A stretch of 64,000 bases of DNA, taken from positions 62,001-126,000 of the forward strand of contig NZ_BAZX01000001.1 of the NCBI RefSeq assembly GCF_001310955.1. The letters run 5' to 3'. Position 1 is the first letter of the stretch. Each line of letters opens with the position of its first letter. Below, piece by piece: positions 36,517 to 46,054 of the stretch. The notes under the pieces were generated by a model, which was not told the DNA's origin, ran no database searches, and saw only the letters and a program-made list of their open reading frames with translations. This DNA is from Marinifilum fragile JCM 15579 (GTDB taxonomy: Bacteria; Bacteroidota; Bacteroidia; Bacteroidales; Marinifilaceae). The translations under genes and the position numbers were made by a program.

Positions 36517-36536
36517 TGGTTCTCCGTTTTCGTGCG

Positions 36537-36544
36537 CAAAGGTA
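36537..36544 (-). promoter_or_regulatory. Bacteroidetes -7 element (TACCTTTG) for engB
   Basis: It matches TAnnTTTG on the minus strand, 21 bases before the engB start, so the transcript would have a very short leader. Confidence 0.45.
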
Positions 36545-36595
36545 TACAGATTCTTAAATTTTCCGAAATAAATTTATTCTTGTTTCAATGAAAAT

Positions 36596-36627
36596 AAAAA
36601 ACCTCTTCTCAATCAGCGGAGAAGAGG
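36596..36627 (-). terminator. Terminator after manA
   Basis: A 9-bp perfect stem (36602-36610 with 36619-36627) and a minus-strand T-run. It lies 20 bases downstream of the manA stop. Confidence 0.88.
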
Positions 36628-36646
36628 CAATTTTATTTTATGAGTT

Positions 36647-37627
36647 TTATTTGATATAAACTTCAAGAATTTCAGTTTTCCCCTTAGGGAATAGGATAAC
36701 ATTTTCAAGTGCCGCAGGAATTAAAATAGTTTCACCTTTGGTAACTTCAGTAGTAATTCCATCTTCACTTTCAATAGTAAAATTACCATCCAAACACATG
36801 TAAATTACAAAAGAATCCAACTGAGAGTAATCTTTCTCAATTTGTTTATCGAACTCAAGAGTATTGGTTGTAAAATACGGACAACGAACCAATTCTGTAG
36901 TCTTGTTGATTTCTGTTTCGTAATCAGTTCTGTATTTTTTCTCAAAGCTATAATCTATAGCATCAACAGCCAATTCAGTATGCAATTCTCTTGGATTTCC
37001 CTGATCATCGGTTCTGTTCCAATCGTACATGCGATAGGTTACATCAGATGTTTGTTGGATTTCGGCCAATAGAATTCCTTTTCCAATGGCATGAACTCTA
37101 CCTGCAGGAATAAAGAAACAACTTCCTTTTTTAACTGGCTCGTTGTTCAGAATTTCCTCTAGTTTGCCTTCTTCCAGTTTGGCAACATACTTTGCCTTGT
37201 CAACTTCCTGATTGAAACCTACGATTAATTCAGATCCTTTATCGGCTTCAATCACATACCACATTTCGGTTTTTCCAAAGGCATTGTGTCTCTCTTTTGA
37301 AAGCTCATCATCCGGGTGCACCTGAATTGATAGTACATCATTGGCATCGATAAATTTAATCAACAATGGAAATTCCATTCCAAATTGATCGTATACTTTA
37401 TCTCCCACCAGGTCGCCCATGTAAATTTCAATAAGCTCTTCAAGATTATTGCCAGTAAGATTACCATTACTAACAACAGAGATATCTCCTTCAACTCCAG
37501 ATATTTCCCAGCTTTCTCCAGCATTTGGCAGTGGAGCGAAATCTTTGTTTAAAACTGTTTTTAATTTGTTGCCTCCCCAAATTTTATCTTTTAGGATTGG
37601 CTGAAATTTTAAAGGATACAAACTCAT
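36647..37627 (-). CDS. manA: Mannose-6-phosphate isomerase, class I
   Basis: A 326-residue cupin-type zinc enzyme interconverting mannose 6-phosphate and fructose 6-phosphate. Metal ligands lie in SIQVHPDDE, EMWYVIEA and GRVHAIGKGILLAEIQQTSD. YRMYDWNRTD is the C-terminal signature of the shorter bacterial form. It supplies mannose units for glycans or uses mannose as a carbon source. The neighbouring Dabb gene is 50 bases upstream. Confidence 0.92.
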   Translation of the reverse strand: MSLYPLKFQPILKDKIWGGNKLKTVLNKDFAPLPNAGESWEISGVEGDISVVSNGNLTGNNLEELIEIYMGDLVGDKVYDQFGMEFPLLIKFIDANDVLSIQVHPDDELSKERHNAFGKTEMWYVIEADKGSELIVGFNQEVDKAKYVAKLEEGKLEEILNNEPVKKGSCFFIPAGRVHAIGKGILLAEIQQTSDVTYRMYDWNRTDDQGNPRELHTELAVDAIDYSFEKKYRTDYETEINKTTELVRCPYFTTNTLEFDKQIEKDYSQLDSFVIYMCLDGNFTIESEDGITTEVTKGETILIPAALENVILFPKGKTEILEVYIK

Positions 37628-37677
37628 TTTTGTACAATTAAATAATTTGATTGATGTTTATGTGGCTTTTGGGACTA

Positions 37678-37980
37678 CTAAAATTCGTAATCAATAACTT
37701 TTCGGTCAATTGCCATTTCTTTAACCACTTCAGCTGCTTTAACATGATCTGGATGTTGAGCATATACCGATAAGGCGTCCAGATTTTCAATGTCAACATT
37801 AACAATAAAATCATAAGAAGCATCTGATTTTAATTGATCGAAGCCGATTTGTAGAAATTTGATTTCGGGAATTTTATTCTCTAAACCGTCAAAGGCATTT
37901 ACTAATCTTTCCTGATAAATTTTCTCCTTCTCCTTAGACTCGAAAGCCTTGAACTTAAACATTGCAATGTGTTTGATCAT
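37678..37980 (-). CDS. Dabb (stress-responsive alpha/beta barrel) protein
   Basis: A 100-residue protein of the dimeric alpha/beta-barrel (Dabb) family. MIKHIAMFKFKAF is the usual first strand, followed by the amphipathic helix, LQIGFDQ, YDFIVNVDIENLDALSVYAQHPDH and the closing VIDYEF strand. Members fold as dimers; some are enzymes, most are unknown. It lies upstream of manA on the minus strand, divergent from udk. Confidence 0.87.
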   Translation of the reverse strand: MIKHIAMFKFKAFESKEKEKIYQERLVNAFDGLENKIPEIKFLQIGFDQLKSDASYDFIVNVDIENLDALSVYAQHPDHVKAAEVVKEMAIDRKVIDYEF

Positions 37981-38068
37981 TTCAGTTCTTTTTAAATAAT
38001 TAGTAATTTGCTTGCCGAATTATTGCAAAAGTATCAATTTTGCAGCAAACATCTAAATATCATACAAC

Positions 38069-38686
38069 ATGTTGATTATTGGAATTGCAGGAGGTACCGG
38101 ATCAGGTAAAACTACAGTTGTCAGAAAAATAATAGAGAAATTGCCACAAGGCGAAGTGGCTGTGTTGCCACAGGATTCTTACTATAGAGATAATGCTCAC
38201 ATGCCATTGGAAGAGCGTCAGGAAATAAATTTTGATCATCCACGATCAGTTGAATTTGAGTTATTGGTAGAGCATATTAAAAAACTTAGGAATGGAGAAG
38301 CGATTGACCAACCGATTTATTCTTACCTAACTTGTTTACGTTCTGATGAAACCATTAAGGTAGAACCTAAAGAAGTTGTGATTATTGAAGGAATTTTGGC
38401 TTTAACACAACCGGAACTTCGCGATTTAATGGATTTGAAAATATTTGTTGATTGCGATGCTGATGATCGATTAAATCGTGTGATCAAAAGAGATATTATT
38501 GAACGTGGAAGATCGGTAAATAAAGTGTTGGATCGTTATGAAAAAACGGTAAAACCAATGCACTTGCAATTTATCGAACCATCAAAACGATATGCCGATA
38601 TTATTGTTCCTCAGGGTGGGAATAATATAGTTGCCATTAATATTCTTACCCATTTTATTGAGAAGAATTTGATAGTAAAACTATAA
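38069..38686 (+). CDS. udk: Uridine kinase
   Basis: A 205-residue salvage kinase phosphorylating uridine and cytidine. The P-loop GGTGSGKTT (8-16), PQDSYYRD, NFDHPRSVEFELL, the PIYSYLTCLR segment and the lid region RDIIERGRSVNKVLDRY are all present. Length is standard. A hairpin terminator follows. Confidence 0.94.
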   Translation: MLIIGIAGGTGSGKTTVVRKIIEKLPQGEVAVLPQDSYYRDNAHMPLEERQEINFDHPRSVEFELLVEHIKKLRNGEAIDQPIYSYLTCLRSDETIKVEPKEVVIIEGILALTQPELRDLMDLKIFVDCDADDRLNRVIKRDIIERGRSVNKVLDRYEKTVKPMHLQFIEPSKRYADIIVPQGGNNIVAINILTHFIEKNLIVKL

Positions 38687-38703
38687 TTGTTAATAATATA
38701 TTG

Positions 38704-38734
38704 AAAGGAGGCTTTGTTTGAGTCTCCTTTTTTT
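38704..38734 (+). terminator. Terminator after udk
   Basis: A 10-bp stem (38704-38713 with 38721-38730, one wobble) is followed by a T-run. Confidence 0.8.
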
Positions 38735-38769
38735 ATAACTTTTCACTTTGTTTATGATAAGCCATTGCC

Positions 38770-39492
38770 ATGCTTAATAAAATTAAAGCCGACAGTTTAC
38801 TTTTTATTGATATTGAAACTGTTTCAGGAACTGAAGATTTTGAACAATTATCTCCAAAACTTCAGGATTTATGGGAGAAGAAATCCAACTATTTTAGAAA
38901 AGAAGATGAATCAGCTGCTGATGTTTATCAGCGTGCTGGAATATATGCAGAATTTGGTAAAATTGTATGCATATCAACAGGGATGATCACTTACAAAGAA
39001 GGCGGACGCAAATTTGTGGCCAAGTCTTTTTATGGAGATAATGAACGATTGTTGCTTGAAGAATTTGCAGATATGCTCACTCGATTTTGCAGTAAACCTT
39101 ACAGAAATCTTTGTGCTCACAACGGGAAAGAATTCGATTTTCCATATATCGCCCGACGGATGCTAATTAATGGAATAGTCTTGCCAGATATTTTGGATAT
39201 AGCTGGAAAAAAGCCTTGGGAAGTGCAGTTTATTGACACTATGGAACTGTGGAAATTTGGTGATTACAAACATTACACTTCACTGGCTTTACTTTGCGAG
39301 GTATTTAATATTCCAACTCCAAAAGATGATATTGATGGATCGATGGTGGGAGAAGTGTATTGGAAGGATGGAGATTTGGAGCGAATTGCAGTTTATTGTG
39401 AGAAGGATATTCTGGCAACTGCCCAACTGTTTTTGCGATATCAAGGAGAAGATTTGATTCCGGAAGAAAATTTTGAAAGAGTATTGTTGTAA
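38770..39492 (+). CDS. PolB-type 3'-5' exonuclease (DEDDy)
   Basis: A 240-residue RNase H-fold nuclease related to the proofreading domain of family B DNA polymerases. The four acidic residues and tyrosine of the DEDDy class are visible: D14 and E16 in LFIDIETV, D123 in HNGKEFDFPY, and Y209 with D213 in VYCEKDILAT. There is no polymerase domain. It probably trims DNA or RNA ends in repair; the substrate is unknown. Confidence 0.87.
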   Translation: MLNKIKADSLLFIDIETVSGTEDFEQLSPKLQDLWEKKSNYFRKEDESAADVYQRAGIYAEFGKIVCISTGMITYKEGGRKFVAKSFYGDNERLLLEEFADMLTRFCSKPYRNLCAHNGKEFDFPYIARRMLINGIVLPDILDIAGKKPWEVQFIDTMELWKFGDYKHYTSLALLCEVFNIPTPKDDIDGSMVGEVYWKDGDLERIAVYCEKDILATAQLFLRYQGEDLIPEENFERVLL

Positions 39493-39581
39493 TAATCTTT
39501 GTTATTGTACAATAATTTAACTTTTTTCGTGTTTAACAATTCTAGAGTAGTAATAATTTAAACCTGAAAAATATTAATAGA

Positions 39582-40691
39582 ATGAATCATTCAATTTATA
39601 AAAAACTATCATTTGCCTTTGCTCTATTTGGGGTTATTTCATTGTGTTCATGCGGAGGAAGCAATGGTGGCGATGAGGAAGAATTTGAATTCAAACCATC
39701 TGACCTGACCAATAAATATTGGTATGCTAATCCTTTTTTATCGGGAGACTATAAGCGTGATGATGCGCTGATCGTTTACAGATTTGAAGGTGGGAATGTT
39801 TTGAAGAAACAGGAATTTAGCGGGCGTCGTGATAAAGTGGTAGGAGAATGGTCGCTAGTAAATAATCAATTGATAATTGAAGATGAATCAATCGATCCAA
39901 ATAATCGTCAGGAATGGTTCATTCAATCAAACTCAAAAAGTAATTATTTAAAACTTAACAGTTCAAATGGTTCTAGAGAGTTTTATACGGATATTGATGC
40001 GATTAATGATATTACTGCTGACGCCTATGTGGTGAATGAGTTAAGATTGGTTAATGGATCATATGAATCTGATTATAAAATGGAGTATGCCGTTTATGGT
40101 GGTCAATTAAGCCAAGCAAAGGTTTTGCTTGATGAATCAACAAGTTTCGATTTGGAAGCATTTACAGACTTTAAAGGAGAGAAGGTTTATTACCTTAAAG
40201 AATCGGATCGTGAAGCTTATCTTGAGAATTTTACGGGAAATCAAACTGTGAAATTTGTGGTTAAGGCTGGTGGAGAGAATTATAAATTGGAAGATCAGCT
40301 TTACGAATCAGGAATTAAAGCTTTGAATAATTTTTCCACTACAGCAACTCATGCAAGTCAAAGTGGTACTGTAACGATCAACTGGAAAGCAATTGATGAG
40401 GATAACATTTACTACTATGTTGAAATCTTGGACAAGAATAAAAATGAATATCTGCCAAAATTTAGAAGTACCAGACAAACTGCAAGTGCAGGTGAGGAGA
40501 AGGAAATTGTAATTGATGCTACAACTGCCAACGAATTACAAGCTTTGTCTGAATTGGAAGTTGGCGAAGATTACTACATTAAAATTTCTGGATTTAAATA
40601 TGAAGATGATATTCATCCAGATAATAGCTCGAATAAAGAGATAAATATTCAGGCGGTTACCAGATACGTGTTCAAGGCAGGTGTTTGGTAG
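39582..40691 (+). CDS. Lipoprotein of unknown function
   Basis: A 369-residue protein with a lipoprotein signal (lipobox ISLCSC, candidate lipidated cysteine 22 or 24) followed by a Gly/acid-rich tether GGSNGGDEEEFE. An acidic tether of this kind after the cysteine is a known surface-export signal in Bacteroidota. The body is beta-rich; residues about 240-355 (GTVTINWKAIDEDNIYYYVEI, then EVGEDYYIKISGFKYE) look like a fibronectin-type beta sandwich. I do not recognise the family. Confidence 0.72.
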   Translation: MNHSIYKKLSFAFALFGVISLCSCGGSNGGDEEEFEFKPSDLTNKYWYANPFLSGDYKRDDALIVYRFEGGNVLKKQEFSGRRDKVVGEWSLVNNQLIIEDESIDPNNRQEWFIQSNSKSNYLKLNSSNGSREFYTDIDAINDITADAYVVNELRLVNGSYESDYKMEYAVYGGQLSQAKVLLDESTSFDLEAFTDFKGEKVYYLKESDREAYLENFTGNQTVKFVVKAGGENYKLEDQLYESGIKALNNFSTTATHASQSGTVTINWKAIDEDNIYYYVEILDKNKNEYLPKFRSTRQTASAGEEKEIVIDATTANELQALSELEVGEDYYIKISGFKYEDDIHPDNSSNKEINIQAVTRYVFKAGVW

Positions 40692-40777
40692 AATAAAAAA
40701 GACTTTAGATATGAAGCCTTCGCTATTAGTGGAGGTTTCTATTTTTGGGTTTTTATACTTCTTTGGCAAATAAATTC

Positions 40778-40980
40778 TTCCGCCAGCGTTCGGACTCATC
40801 GAAAAAATAATTTACGTGTTCCGCCAAAGGAAGAGATCATCAAAAAACTAAAGGATGTGTTCCGCAGGCGTGAGAGCTTGTAAAAAAAATAAATGATCAT
40901 TTCCGCCAGCGTAAGAGGTCTTCAAAAAATAAAATAAGCTCTCCCATTAACGGAAGAGCTTATTTTATGTCTGACTATCA
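40778..40980. repeat. Tandem array of about five 41-bp units
   Basis: Units beginning TTCCGCC or a variant start at 40778, 40819, 40860 and 40901, exactly 41 bp apart. A fifth, more diverged copy starts near 40942. The shared pattern is TTCCGCCAGCG, then GAG..TC, then a poly-A stretch with AT-rich sequence. The array fills most of the gap between convergent genes. The sequence differs from the 41-bp array at 3398, though the period is the same. Confidence 0.8.
40931..40966. terminator. Bidirectional terminator inside the last repeat units
   Basis: A 12-bp perfect stem (40931-40942 with 40955-40966) is formed by the end of the fourth and the fifth unit of the 41-bp array. A- and T-rich flanks let it work for both convergent genes. 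Confidence 0.75.
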
Positions 40981-41015
40981 TTGATTAATAGTATATTTTA
41001 TCTTTTTGTGGAAAA

Positions 41016-41824
41016 TTAATCCAATACAAAATACTCAATTGTTTTTACTAGTAATTTAGGTTGTTCGGCATGAACCAGTGACCAGCCTTAGGAATTGAGG
41101 TGATTTCAGCATAGGGAAATATGGTTCGAATCAGCTGATGATCGTCATCGGTAATGTAATTGGAGTTGTCACCTTTTATAAAGAGAACCGGAAAGCCTGT
41201 AATCCCTTTTCCTTTCTGAAATTTCTCCTTATCCATACCATCCATAATCTGCGGCAAATATTCACTAATAGTTTTGATGTTTAGTTTCCAAACAAACTCT
41301 TTGTTATCGTTTCGCTTTAAATTTTTGAGAAGAAATTGTCGTACCCGTTCGCTGGAAATACTTTCAGCTAATTTTTGATCGATTTCCGTTCTGCTATTAT
41401 AATTGGATAAATCGAAGTTCAACATTGCCGAAACAATATTTTCATGATCGATTGTTTGTGGAGCATAATCAGAAATCTTCGTGTAGTTTTTTGGTGCAAT
41501 ATCTACTACGATTAAATTGTTTACTCTTTCAGGATAATCTGCAGCAAAAAACATTACGGTTTTTCCACCCATTGAATGACCTAAAAGGCTAGCCTTTTCA
41601 ATTTTGTGATCATCCATAAATTCCAATAAATCTTCTTTAAGATTTTCGTAGGTATGAGAATCGGAATGAGGCGATGCACCATGATTTCTTTGATCTAAAA
41701 TAAATACTTCGAAATTGTCGCTTAACTCTTTGGCAACACTCAACCAGTTATCCGAGGAGCCATATAATCCGTGAACAATGATTAATGGATAACCTTTCCC
41801 GATTTTTCTATAATTCAACTTCAT
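41016..41824 (-). CDS. Alpha/beta hydrolase (YbfF-like esterase), frameshifted near its C-terminus at about 41072
   Basis: A roughly 269-residue hydrolase. HGLYGSSDNW forms the oxyanion loop, S84 in GHSMGG is the nucleophile (numbered from the start at 41824) and the histidine is in KAGHW. The visible frame stops at 41048 after GHWFMPNNLNY. One missing base at 41072 would give GHWFHAEQPKLLVKTIEYFV and a stop at 41016, the usual YbfF-like end. I choose ATG 41824 (MKLNYRKIGKGYP) over ATG 41881, because the pdxJ terminator lies inside the longer version. Confidence 0.85.
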
Positions 41825-41854
41825 AAAGTAAAGATATAACAGATCTTTAAATTG

Positions 41855-41885
41855 CAAAAAGAAAGGGTGCCATGTTGGCACCCTT
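41855..41885 (-). terminator. Terminator of pdxJ
   Basis: A 10-bp perfect stem (41863-41872 with 41876-41885), a TGT loop and a T-rich minus-strand tail. It is 22 bases downstream of the pdxJ stop. Confidence 0.88.
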
Positions 41886-41907
41886 CTAAAGATATATCCT
41901 TGAAATA

Positions 41908-42621
41908 TTATTTAAGACATTTTTTATACATCTGTACTGTGTTTTCTAATCCAAAGTATAAAGCATCAGAAATTAGAGCATGACCAATTGAAACTTCGGC
42001 CAAATTTGGAATTTCCTGATAGAAATACTGAAGATTTTCCAAACTTAAATCGTGACCGGCATTAATTTCAAGCCCCAATTCGTTAGCTCTTTTTGCTGCT
42101 GTAACGAATGGTCGAATAGCTGCTTCTTTATCTTCAGTATATTCGGTAGCATAAGGCTCTGTGTATAATTCAATACGATCGGTTCCTGTAGCCACGGCAC
42201 CTTCAATATTATCTAAATTGGTATCAACAAAAATAGAGGTTCTGATTCCTGCAGATTTAAATTGAGAAATAATATCAATTAAAAGATCCTTGTTCTTTAC
42301 TGTATCCCAGCCAGCGTTTGAAGTAATGGCTTCTGGTGGATCAGGAACCAAGGTTACCTGCTCTGGTTTAACCTCAAGAACTAAATCTATAAAATCTTGC
42401 GAAGGATATCCTTCAATATTAAATTCGGTAGTTACCAATGGTTTTAAATCTCTAACATCTTGATAGCGAATATGTCTCTCGTCTGGACGAGGATGAACAG
42501 TAATTCCTTCAGCACCAAAACGTTCGCAGTTAATTGCTGCTTCACAAACATTAGGAGTATTGCCACCGCGGGCATTTCGTAATGTCGCAATTTTGTTTAT
42601 ATTTACACTAAGTCTAGTCAT
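41908..42621 (-). CDS. pdxJ: Pyridoxine 5'-phosphate synthase
   Basis: A 237-residue TIM-barrel enzyme that condenses 1-deoxyxylulose 5-phosphate with 3-amino-2-oxopropyl phosphate in vitamin B6 synthesis. [60 protein letters not shown] and [12 protein letters not shown] carry the substrate-binding residues. Length is standard. It is divergent from the CBS gene. Confidence 0.95.
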   Translation of the reverse strand: MTRLSVNINKIATLRNARGGNTPNVCEAAINCERFGAEGITVHPRPDERHIRYQDVRDLKPLVTTEFNIEGYPSQDFIDLVLEVKPEQVTLVPDPPEAITSNAGWDTVKNKDLLIDIISQFKSAGIRTSIFVDTNLDNIEGAVATGTDRIELYTEPYATEYTEDKEAAIRPFVTAAKRANELGLEINAGHDLSLENLQYFYQEIPNLAEVSIGHALISDALYFGLENTVQMYKKCLK

Positions 42622-42694
42622 TTTAATAGAATCTTAAATTGATTAAAATGTAAGGTAAGCGCAGTTTAAAAATCGTAACTCATTTACCTATCGG

Positions 42695-42702
42695 CAAAAA
42701 TA
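42695..42702 (-). promoter_or_regulatory. Bacteroidetes -7 element (TATTTTTG) for pdxJ
   Basis: It matches TAnnTTTG on the minus strand, 74 bases before the pdxJ start, in the divergent pdxJ/CBS region. Confidence 0.45.
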
Positions 42703-42727
42703 AAAGTAATTCCTAGAAAAACTATTT

Positions 42728-43393
42728 ATGATCGCAAAAGATTTAATTTCTGATGTAGTTCCTGTTTTAAGGGAAACGGATACTGGAATTCAGGCACTAA
42801 ACTGGATGGAGATTTTTCGAGTATCTCATTTGCCAATTGTGAAAGGAGATGAGTTTTTGGGCTTAATTTCGGATAATGATATCTACGATCTAAATCAGGC
42901 TGAGGAGTCAATAGGAAAACAGAAACTGTCTTTGTTTAGTCCATATGTAATGGAAAATCACCATATATATGATGTTATTGAAATTATATCTCGACTTAAA
43001 CTTACTGTAATTCCAGTTTTAGAAGACGAAAAAACATATGTAGGACTAATTACTCTTAATGATTTAATGCAGTATATCGAAAGGATTTTTTCAGTGAGAG
43101 AACCAGGAGGAATTATTGTGTTGGAGCTTAATTCTATTGATTATTCTCTTAGTGAGATTTCAAGAATTGTTGAGAGTAATGATGCTAAAATATTAAGTTT
43201 GTATGTAAAGTCTGCGACTGATTCCAGAAAAATAGAACTTACCATAAAAATAAATCGTAGCAATTTAACCTCAATAATTCAAACATTTTTGCGTTACGAT
43301 TATACGATAAAAACTACTTATGTGCGTGAAGATGATATGAAGGACATGTTGGAAGATCGTTACAATTCTTTCATGCGATTTCTGAACATCTAA
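42728..43393 (+). CDS. CBS-pair protein with ACT-like C-terminus
   Basis: A 221-residue cytosolic protein. Two CBS motifs span about residues 1-130 (LNWMEIFRVSHLPIVKGDEFLGLISDNDIY and KLTVIPVLEDEKTYVGLITLNDLMQYIE), a nucleotide-sensing pair. Residues 135-215 (GGIIVLELNSIDYSLSEISRIVESNDAKIL) look like an ACT domain. Such proteins sense adenine nucleotides or amino acids. It lies just upstream of nadK on the same strand, 128 bases apart. The ligand is unknown. Confidence 0.82.
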   Translation: MIAKDLISDVVPVLRETDTGIQALNWMEIFRVSHLPIVKGDEFLGLISDNDIYDLNQAEESIGKQKLSLFSPYVMENHHIYDVIEIISRLKLTVIPVLEDEKTYVGLITLNDLMQYIERIFSVREPGGIIVLELNSIDYSLSEISRIVESNDAKILSLYVKSATDSRKIELTIKINRSNLTSIIQTFLRYDYTIKTTYVREDDMKDMLEDRYNSFMRFLNI

Positions 43394-43444
43394 TTAAATC
43401 TTCAAATCTTTATTGATTTGAGTTTACCGAATAAGAGAAACTTT

Positions 43445-43452
43445 TATATTTG
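43445..43452 (+). promoter_or_regulatory. Bacteroidetes -7 element (TATATTTG) for nadK
   Basis: It matches TAnnTTTG 70 bases before the nadK start. Confidence 0.45.
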
Positions 43453-43521
43453 CTTTTACAGATATTGAATATTTTATGTGTGCAATTATCTGTGAAAATC
43501 AACAAAACAAACACAAACTAG

Positions 43522-44406
43522 ATGAAAATAGCTCTTTTTGGTCGACTCTTTAATGAAAGTTTCACCGATAGCTTTAAACTCATGTTCGACGAGTTTGCCA
43601 AACGCAATGTGGAGGTAGATATATACGAACCATTTTACGATTTTTTAATTCGTGAAATCAATTTTAAACCACCGGTTAATGGATATTACAAAGGGTGTGA
43701 TGATTTGAATAAAGATGTAGATTTTGTTTTCTCTATTGGAGGAGATGGAACTTTTCTAGAAGCTGTAACCATTGTTCGGGATTCAGGAATTCCAATTGTG
43801 GGGATCAACAGTGGTAGATTGGGATTTATGGCAGATATTGCACAGGATGAAATTCCGCAGGCCTTGTCAGATATTTTTGAGGGGAATTATACCATCGAAG
43901 AAAGGAGCTTGCTTCAATTAGAAACCTCAAAAAATGGTTTATTCCCAGAATTCAATTATGCACTTAACGAGTTTACTGTGCATAAAACGGATACAGCTTC
44001 AATGATTACCATTCATACCTACCTGAATAATGAGTATTTGAACTCTTATTGGGCTGATGGTTTAATTATTGCTACCCCAACAGGTTCGACAGCATATTCA
44101 TTAAGCGTAGGAGGACCAATACTTATACCTAATACTCAGAATTTTATTATTTCTCCGATTTCCCCTCATAACTTAACGGTTCGTCCTATCGTAGTTCCAA
44201 ATTATCATGAAATTACTTTAAAGGTAGAGGGGAGAAGTGATAGCTATTTAGCTTCCTTGGATTCTCGCTCATGTACATTTGATTCTTCAATTGAACTTAA
44301 AATAAAAAAATCAAATTTTAAAATTCGAGTTTTAAAATTGAAAACTCATAGCTTTTACGGAACCTTGCGTAATAAGCTTATGTGGGGTGTTGATAAACGT
44401 AATTAA
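43522..44406 (+). CDS. nadK: NAD kinase
   Basis: A 294-residue enzyme phosphorylating NAD to NADP. The GGDGT motif is at 73-77 (FSIGGDGTFLEA), followed by NSGRLGFMA, the NEF segment (ALNEFTVHK) and TPTGSTAYSLSVGGPI. Length is standard for bacterial NadK. It begins the conserved Bacteroidota order nadK-DUF6089-uppS-bamA-ompH. Confidence 0.94.
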   Translation: MKIALFGRLFNESFTDSFKLMFDEFAKRNVEVDIYEPFYDFLIREINFKPPVNGYYKGCDDLNKDVDFVFSIGGDGTFLEAVTIVRDSGIPIVGINSGRLGFMADIAQDEIPQALSDIFEGNYTIEERSLLQLETSKNGLFPEFNYALNEFTVHKTDTASMITIHTYLNNEYLNSYWADGLIIATPTGSTAYSLSVGGPILIPNTQNFIISPISPHNLTVRPIVVPNYHEITLKVEGRSDSYLASLDSRSCTFDSSIELKIKKSNFKIRVLKLKTHSFYGTLRNKLMWGVDKRN

Positions 44407-44614
44407 TAATCTAAGTAGTACTGTTTTTCATTTTAACAAAATTTAACTCGATAGGCATTATATTTTACCCCTGAAATAAGGATTTTTAAGATTATATGTT
44501 ACTTTTGTAGCTTGTGAATGAAATTTGGGAGAATACATCCTGTTTCAACAGGGCATTAAAGCGATGTGTGACGCTCTCAAATTAAATTTACAGGTGAAAA
44601 ACAAATTTGTTTTT

Positions 44615-45280
44615 ATGCGCAGACTGATTTTTGGTATACTTTTTTTTGTCGCTTGTAATTCGGCATTTTCGCAAACCAAAGCAGAATTAGGTTTTTTTGG
44701 AGGAGCAGCCTATTACATGGGGGATATTAATCATACCTATCATTTTTATTCAAGTTCTGTTGCTATTGGGGGAATATATCGGTATAACTTTAATCCCAGA
44801 TATTCTTTAAGAGCAAGTATGTTGTTTTCCGGATTAAAAGGAGAGGATAGTGATTTTAAGAATCAATATCAGCGTAATAGAGGAGCTTCTTTTGATACTG
44901 ATGTGGTTGATTTGTCTTTGCAAGGAGAATTTAATTTTCAACCATTTTGGGCACCGGGAAAATCGAGAACCAAAAAGTTGGTTCCCTATGTAACGGCAGG
45001 TATCGGGTATATTGCGCCAAGTAGTACCGAATCATCTTTTACTATTCCTATGGGAGCAGGATTTAAATATAACCTGGGAGGAAGATGGACTGCGGCCTTA
45101 GAGTGGAGTTTTAGGAAAACATTTACCGATAATTTGGATCATTTAGATGATCCCCATAGTTTAAATGAAAGCAATTTAATGCACAATAACGATTGGGCAT
45201 CCTTCTTTGGAATCATGTTTAGTTACAAACTATTTCCAGATAATGAAGAGTGTCATTCATACGGTCGATTTGTTAAGTAA
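44615..45280 (+). CDS. DUF6089 outer-membrane beta-barrel protein
   Basis: A 221-residue protein from the start at 44615, where MRRLIFGILFFVACNSAFSQ is a clean signal peptide. An upstream start at 44525 adds 30 non-signal-like residues. The mature part has alternating strands (KAELGFFGGAAYYMGDINH, RYNFNPRYSLRASMLFSGL, RWTAALEWSFRKTFTDNLDH) typical of an 8-stranded barrel. DUF6089 proteins sit between nadK and uppS across Bacteroidota. Four bases separate it from uppS. Function is unknown but the location suggests envelope assembly. Confidence 0.87.
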   Translation: MRRLIFGILFFVACNSAFSQTKAELGFFGGAAYYMGDINHTYHFYSSSVAIGGIYRYNFNPRYSLRASMLFSGLKGEDSDFKNQYQRNRGASFDTDVVDLSLQGEFNFQPFWAPGKSRTKKLVPYVTAGIGYIAPSSTESSFTIPMGAGFKYNLGGRWTAALEWSFRKTFTDNLDHLDDPHSLNESNLMHNNDWASFFGIMFSYKLFPDNEECHSYGRFVK

Positions 45281-45283
45281 TAT

Positions 45284-46030
45284 ATGTCATTCAAAGAAAA
45301 GATTATAAAAGAAAAGTTGCCTTCTCATTTGGCAATAATAATGGATGGTAATGGTCGCTGGGCAAAAATGCGTGGTGAACATAGAATTGTAGGCCATCAG
45401 AATGGCGTTGAAGCGGTAAGACAAACTGTCGAAGGAGCCGCAGAATTAGGAATTTCATACCTAACCCTTTATGCATTTTCAACTGAAAATTGGAATCGTC
45501 CACAAGATGAAGTTCTTGGCTTAATGTCTTTATTGGTAGAGGCTATCGAAAATGAGACTCCAACTTTAATGAAAAACAATGTTCGATTAAAGGCCATTGG
45601 GAATCTAGATAGTTTGCCAGAAGAGGTAAGAGAAAAATTGAATGGAACCATCAATACAACATCTGTAAATACTGGATTAACTTTAGTTTTGGCCTTAAGT
45701 TACAGCGCGAGATGGGAAATTGTGAACGCGGTTAAGTTGATTGCAAATAAAGTGTCTGATGGGAAAATGTCTGCCGATGATATAGATGATTCAATTTTTG
45801 AAAATCACTTGACAACTGCAGGTATTCCTGATCCAGAGTTAATGATTAGAACCAGTGGAGAAACGAGAATCAGTAATTTCTTGTTATGGCAATTGGCTTA
45901 TGCCGAATTGTATTTTACTGAATTGTTTTGGCCTGATTTTGATAAAGAGGAATTGTATAAAGCCTTGTATAATTATCAAAACAGAGAACGCAGGTTTGGT
46001 AAAACGAGTGAACAGTTAACAGATAATTAA
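45284..46030 (+). CDS. uppS: Undecaprenyl diphosphate synthase (isoprenyl transferase)
   Basis: A 248-residue cis-prenyltransferase making the C55 lipid carrier for peptidoglycan and O-antigen. The catalytic aspartate D21 lies in [11 protein letters not shown], followed by the [14 protein letters not shown] segment and the [20 protein letters not shown]-type signature. Length is standard. It is coupled to the DUF6089 gene and followed 24 bases later by bamA. Confidence 0.94.
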   Translation: MSFKEKIIKEKLPSHLAIIMDGNGRWAKMRGEHRIVGHQNGVEAVRQTVEGAAELGISYLTLYAFSTENWNRPQDEVLGLMSLLVEAIENETPTLMKNNVRLKAIGNLDSLPEEVREKLNGTINTTSVNTGLTLVLALSYSARWEIVNAVKLIANKVSDGKMSADDIDDSIFENHLTTAGIPDPELMIRTSGETRISNFLLWQLAYAELYFTELFWPDFDKEELYKALYNYQNRERRFGKTSEQLTDN

Positions 46031-46054
46031 GAATTAACCATTATAAGCTAAGTA

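Noticed and set aside
41100-41130. tRNA-like GGTTCGAATC segment
   Set aside because: It lies within hydrolase coding sequence with no cloverleaf around it.
41825-41881. N-terminal extension of the alpha/beta hydrolase
   Set aside because: The extension overlaps the pdxJ terminator stem and lacks family similarity; the start at 41824 matches relatives.
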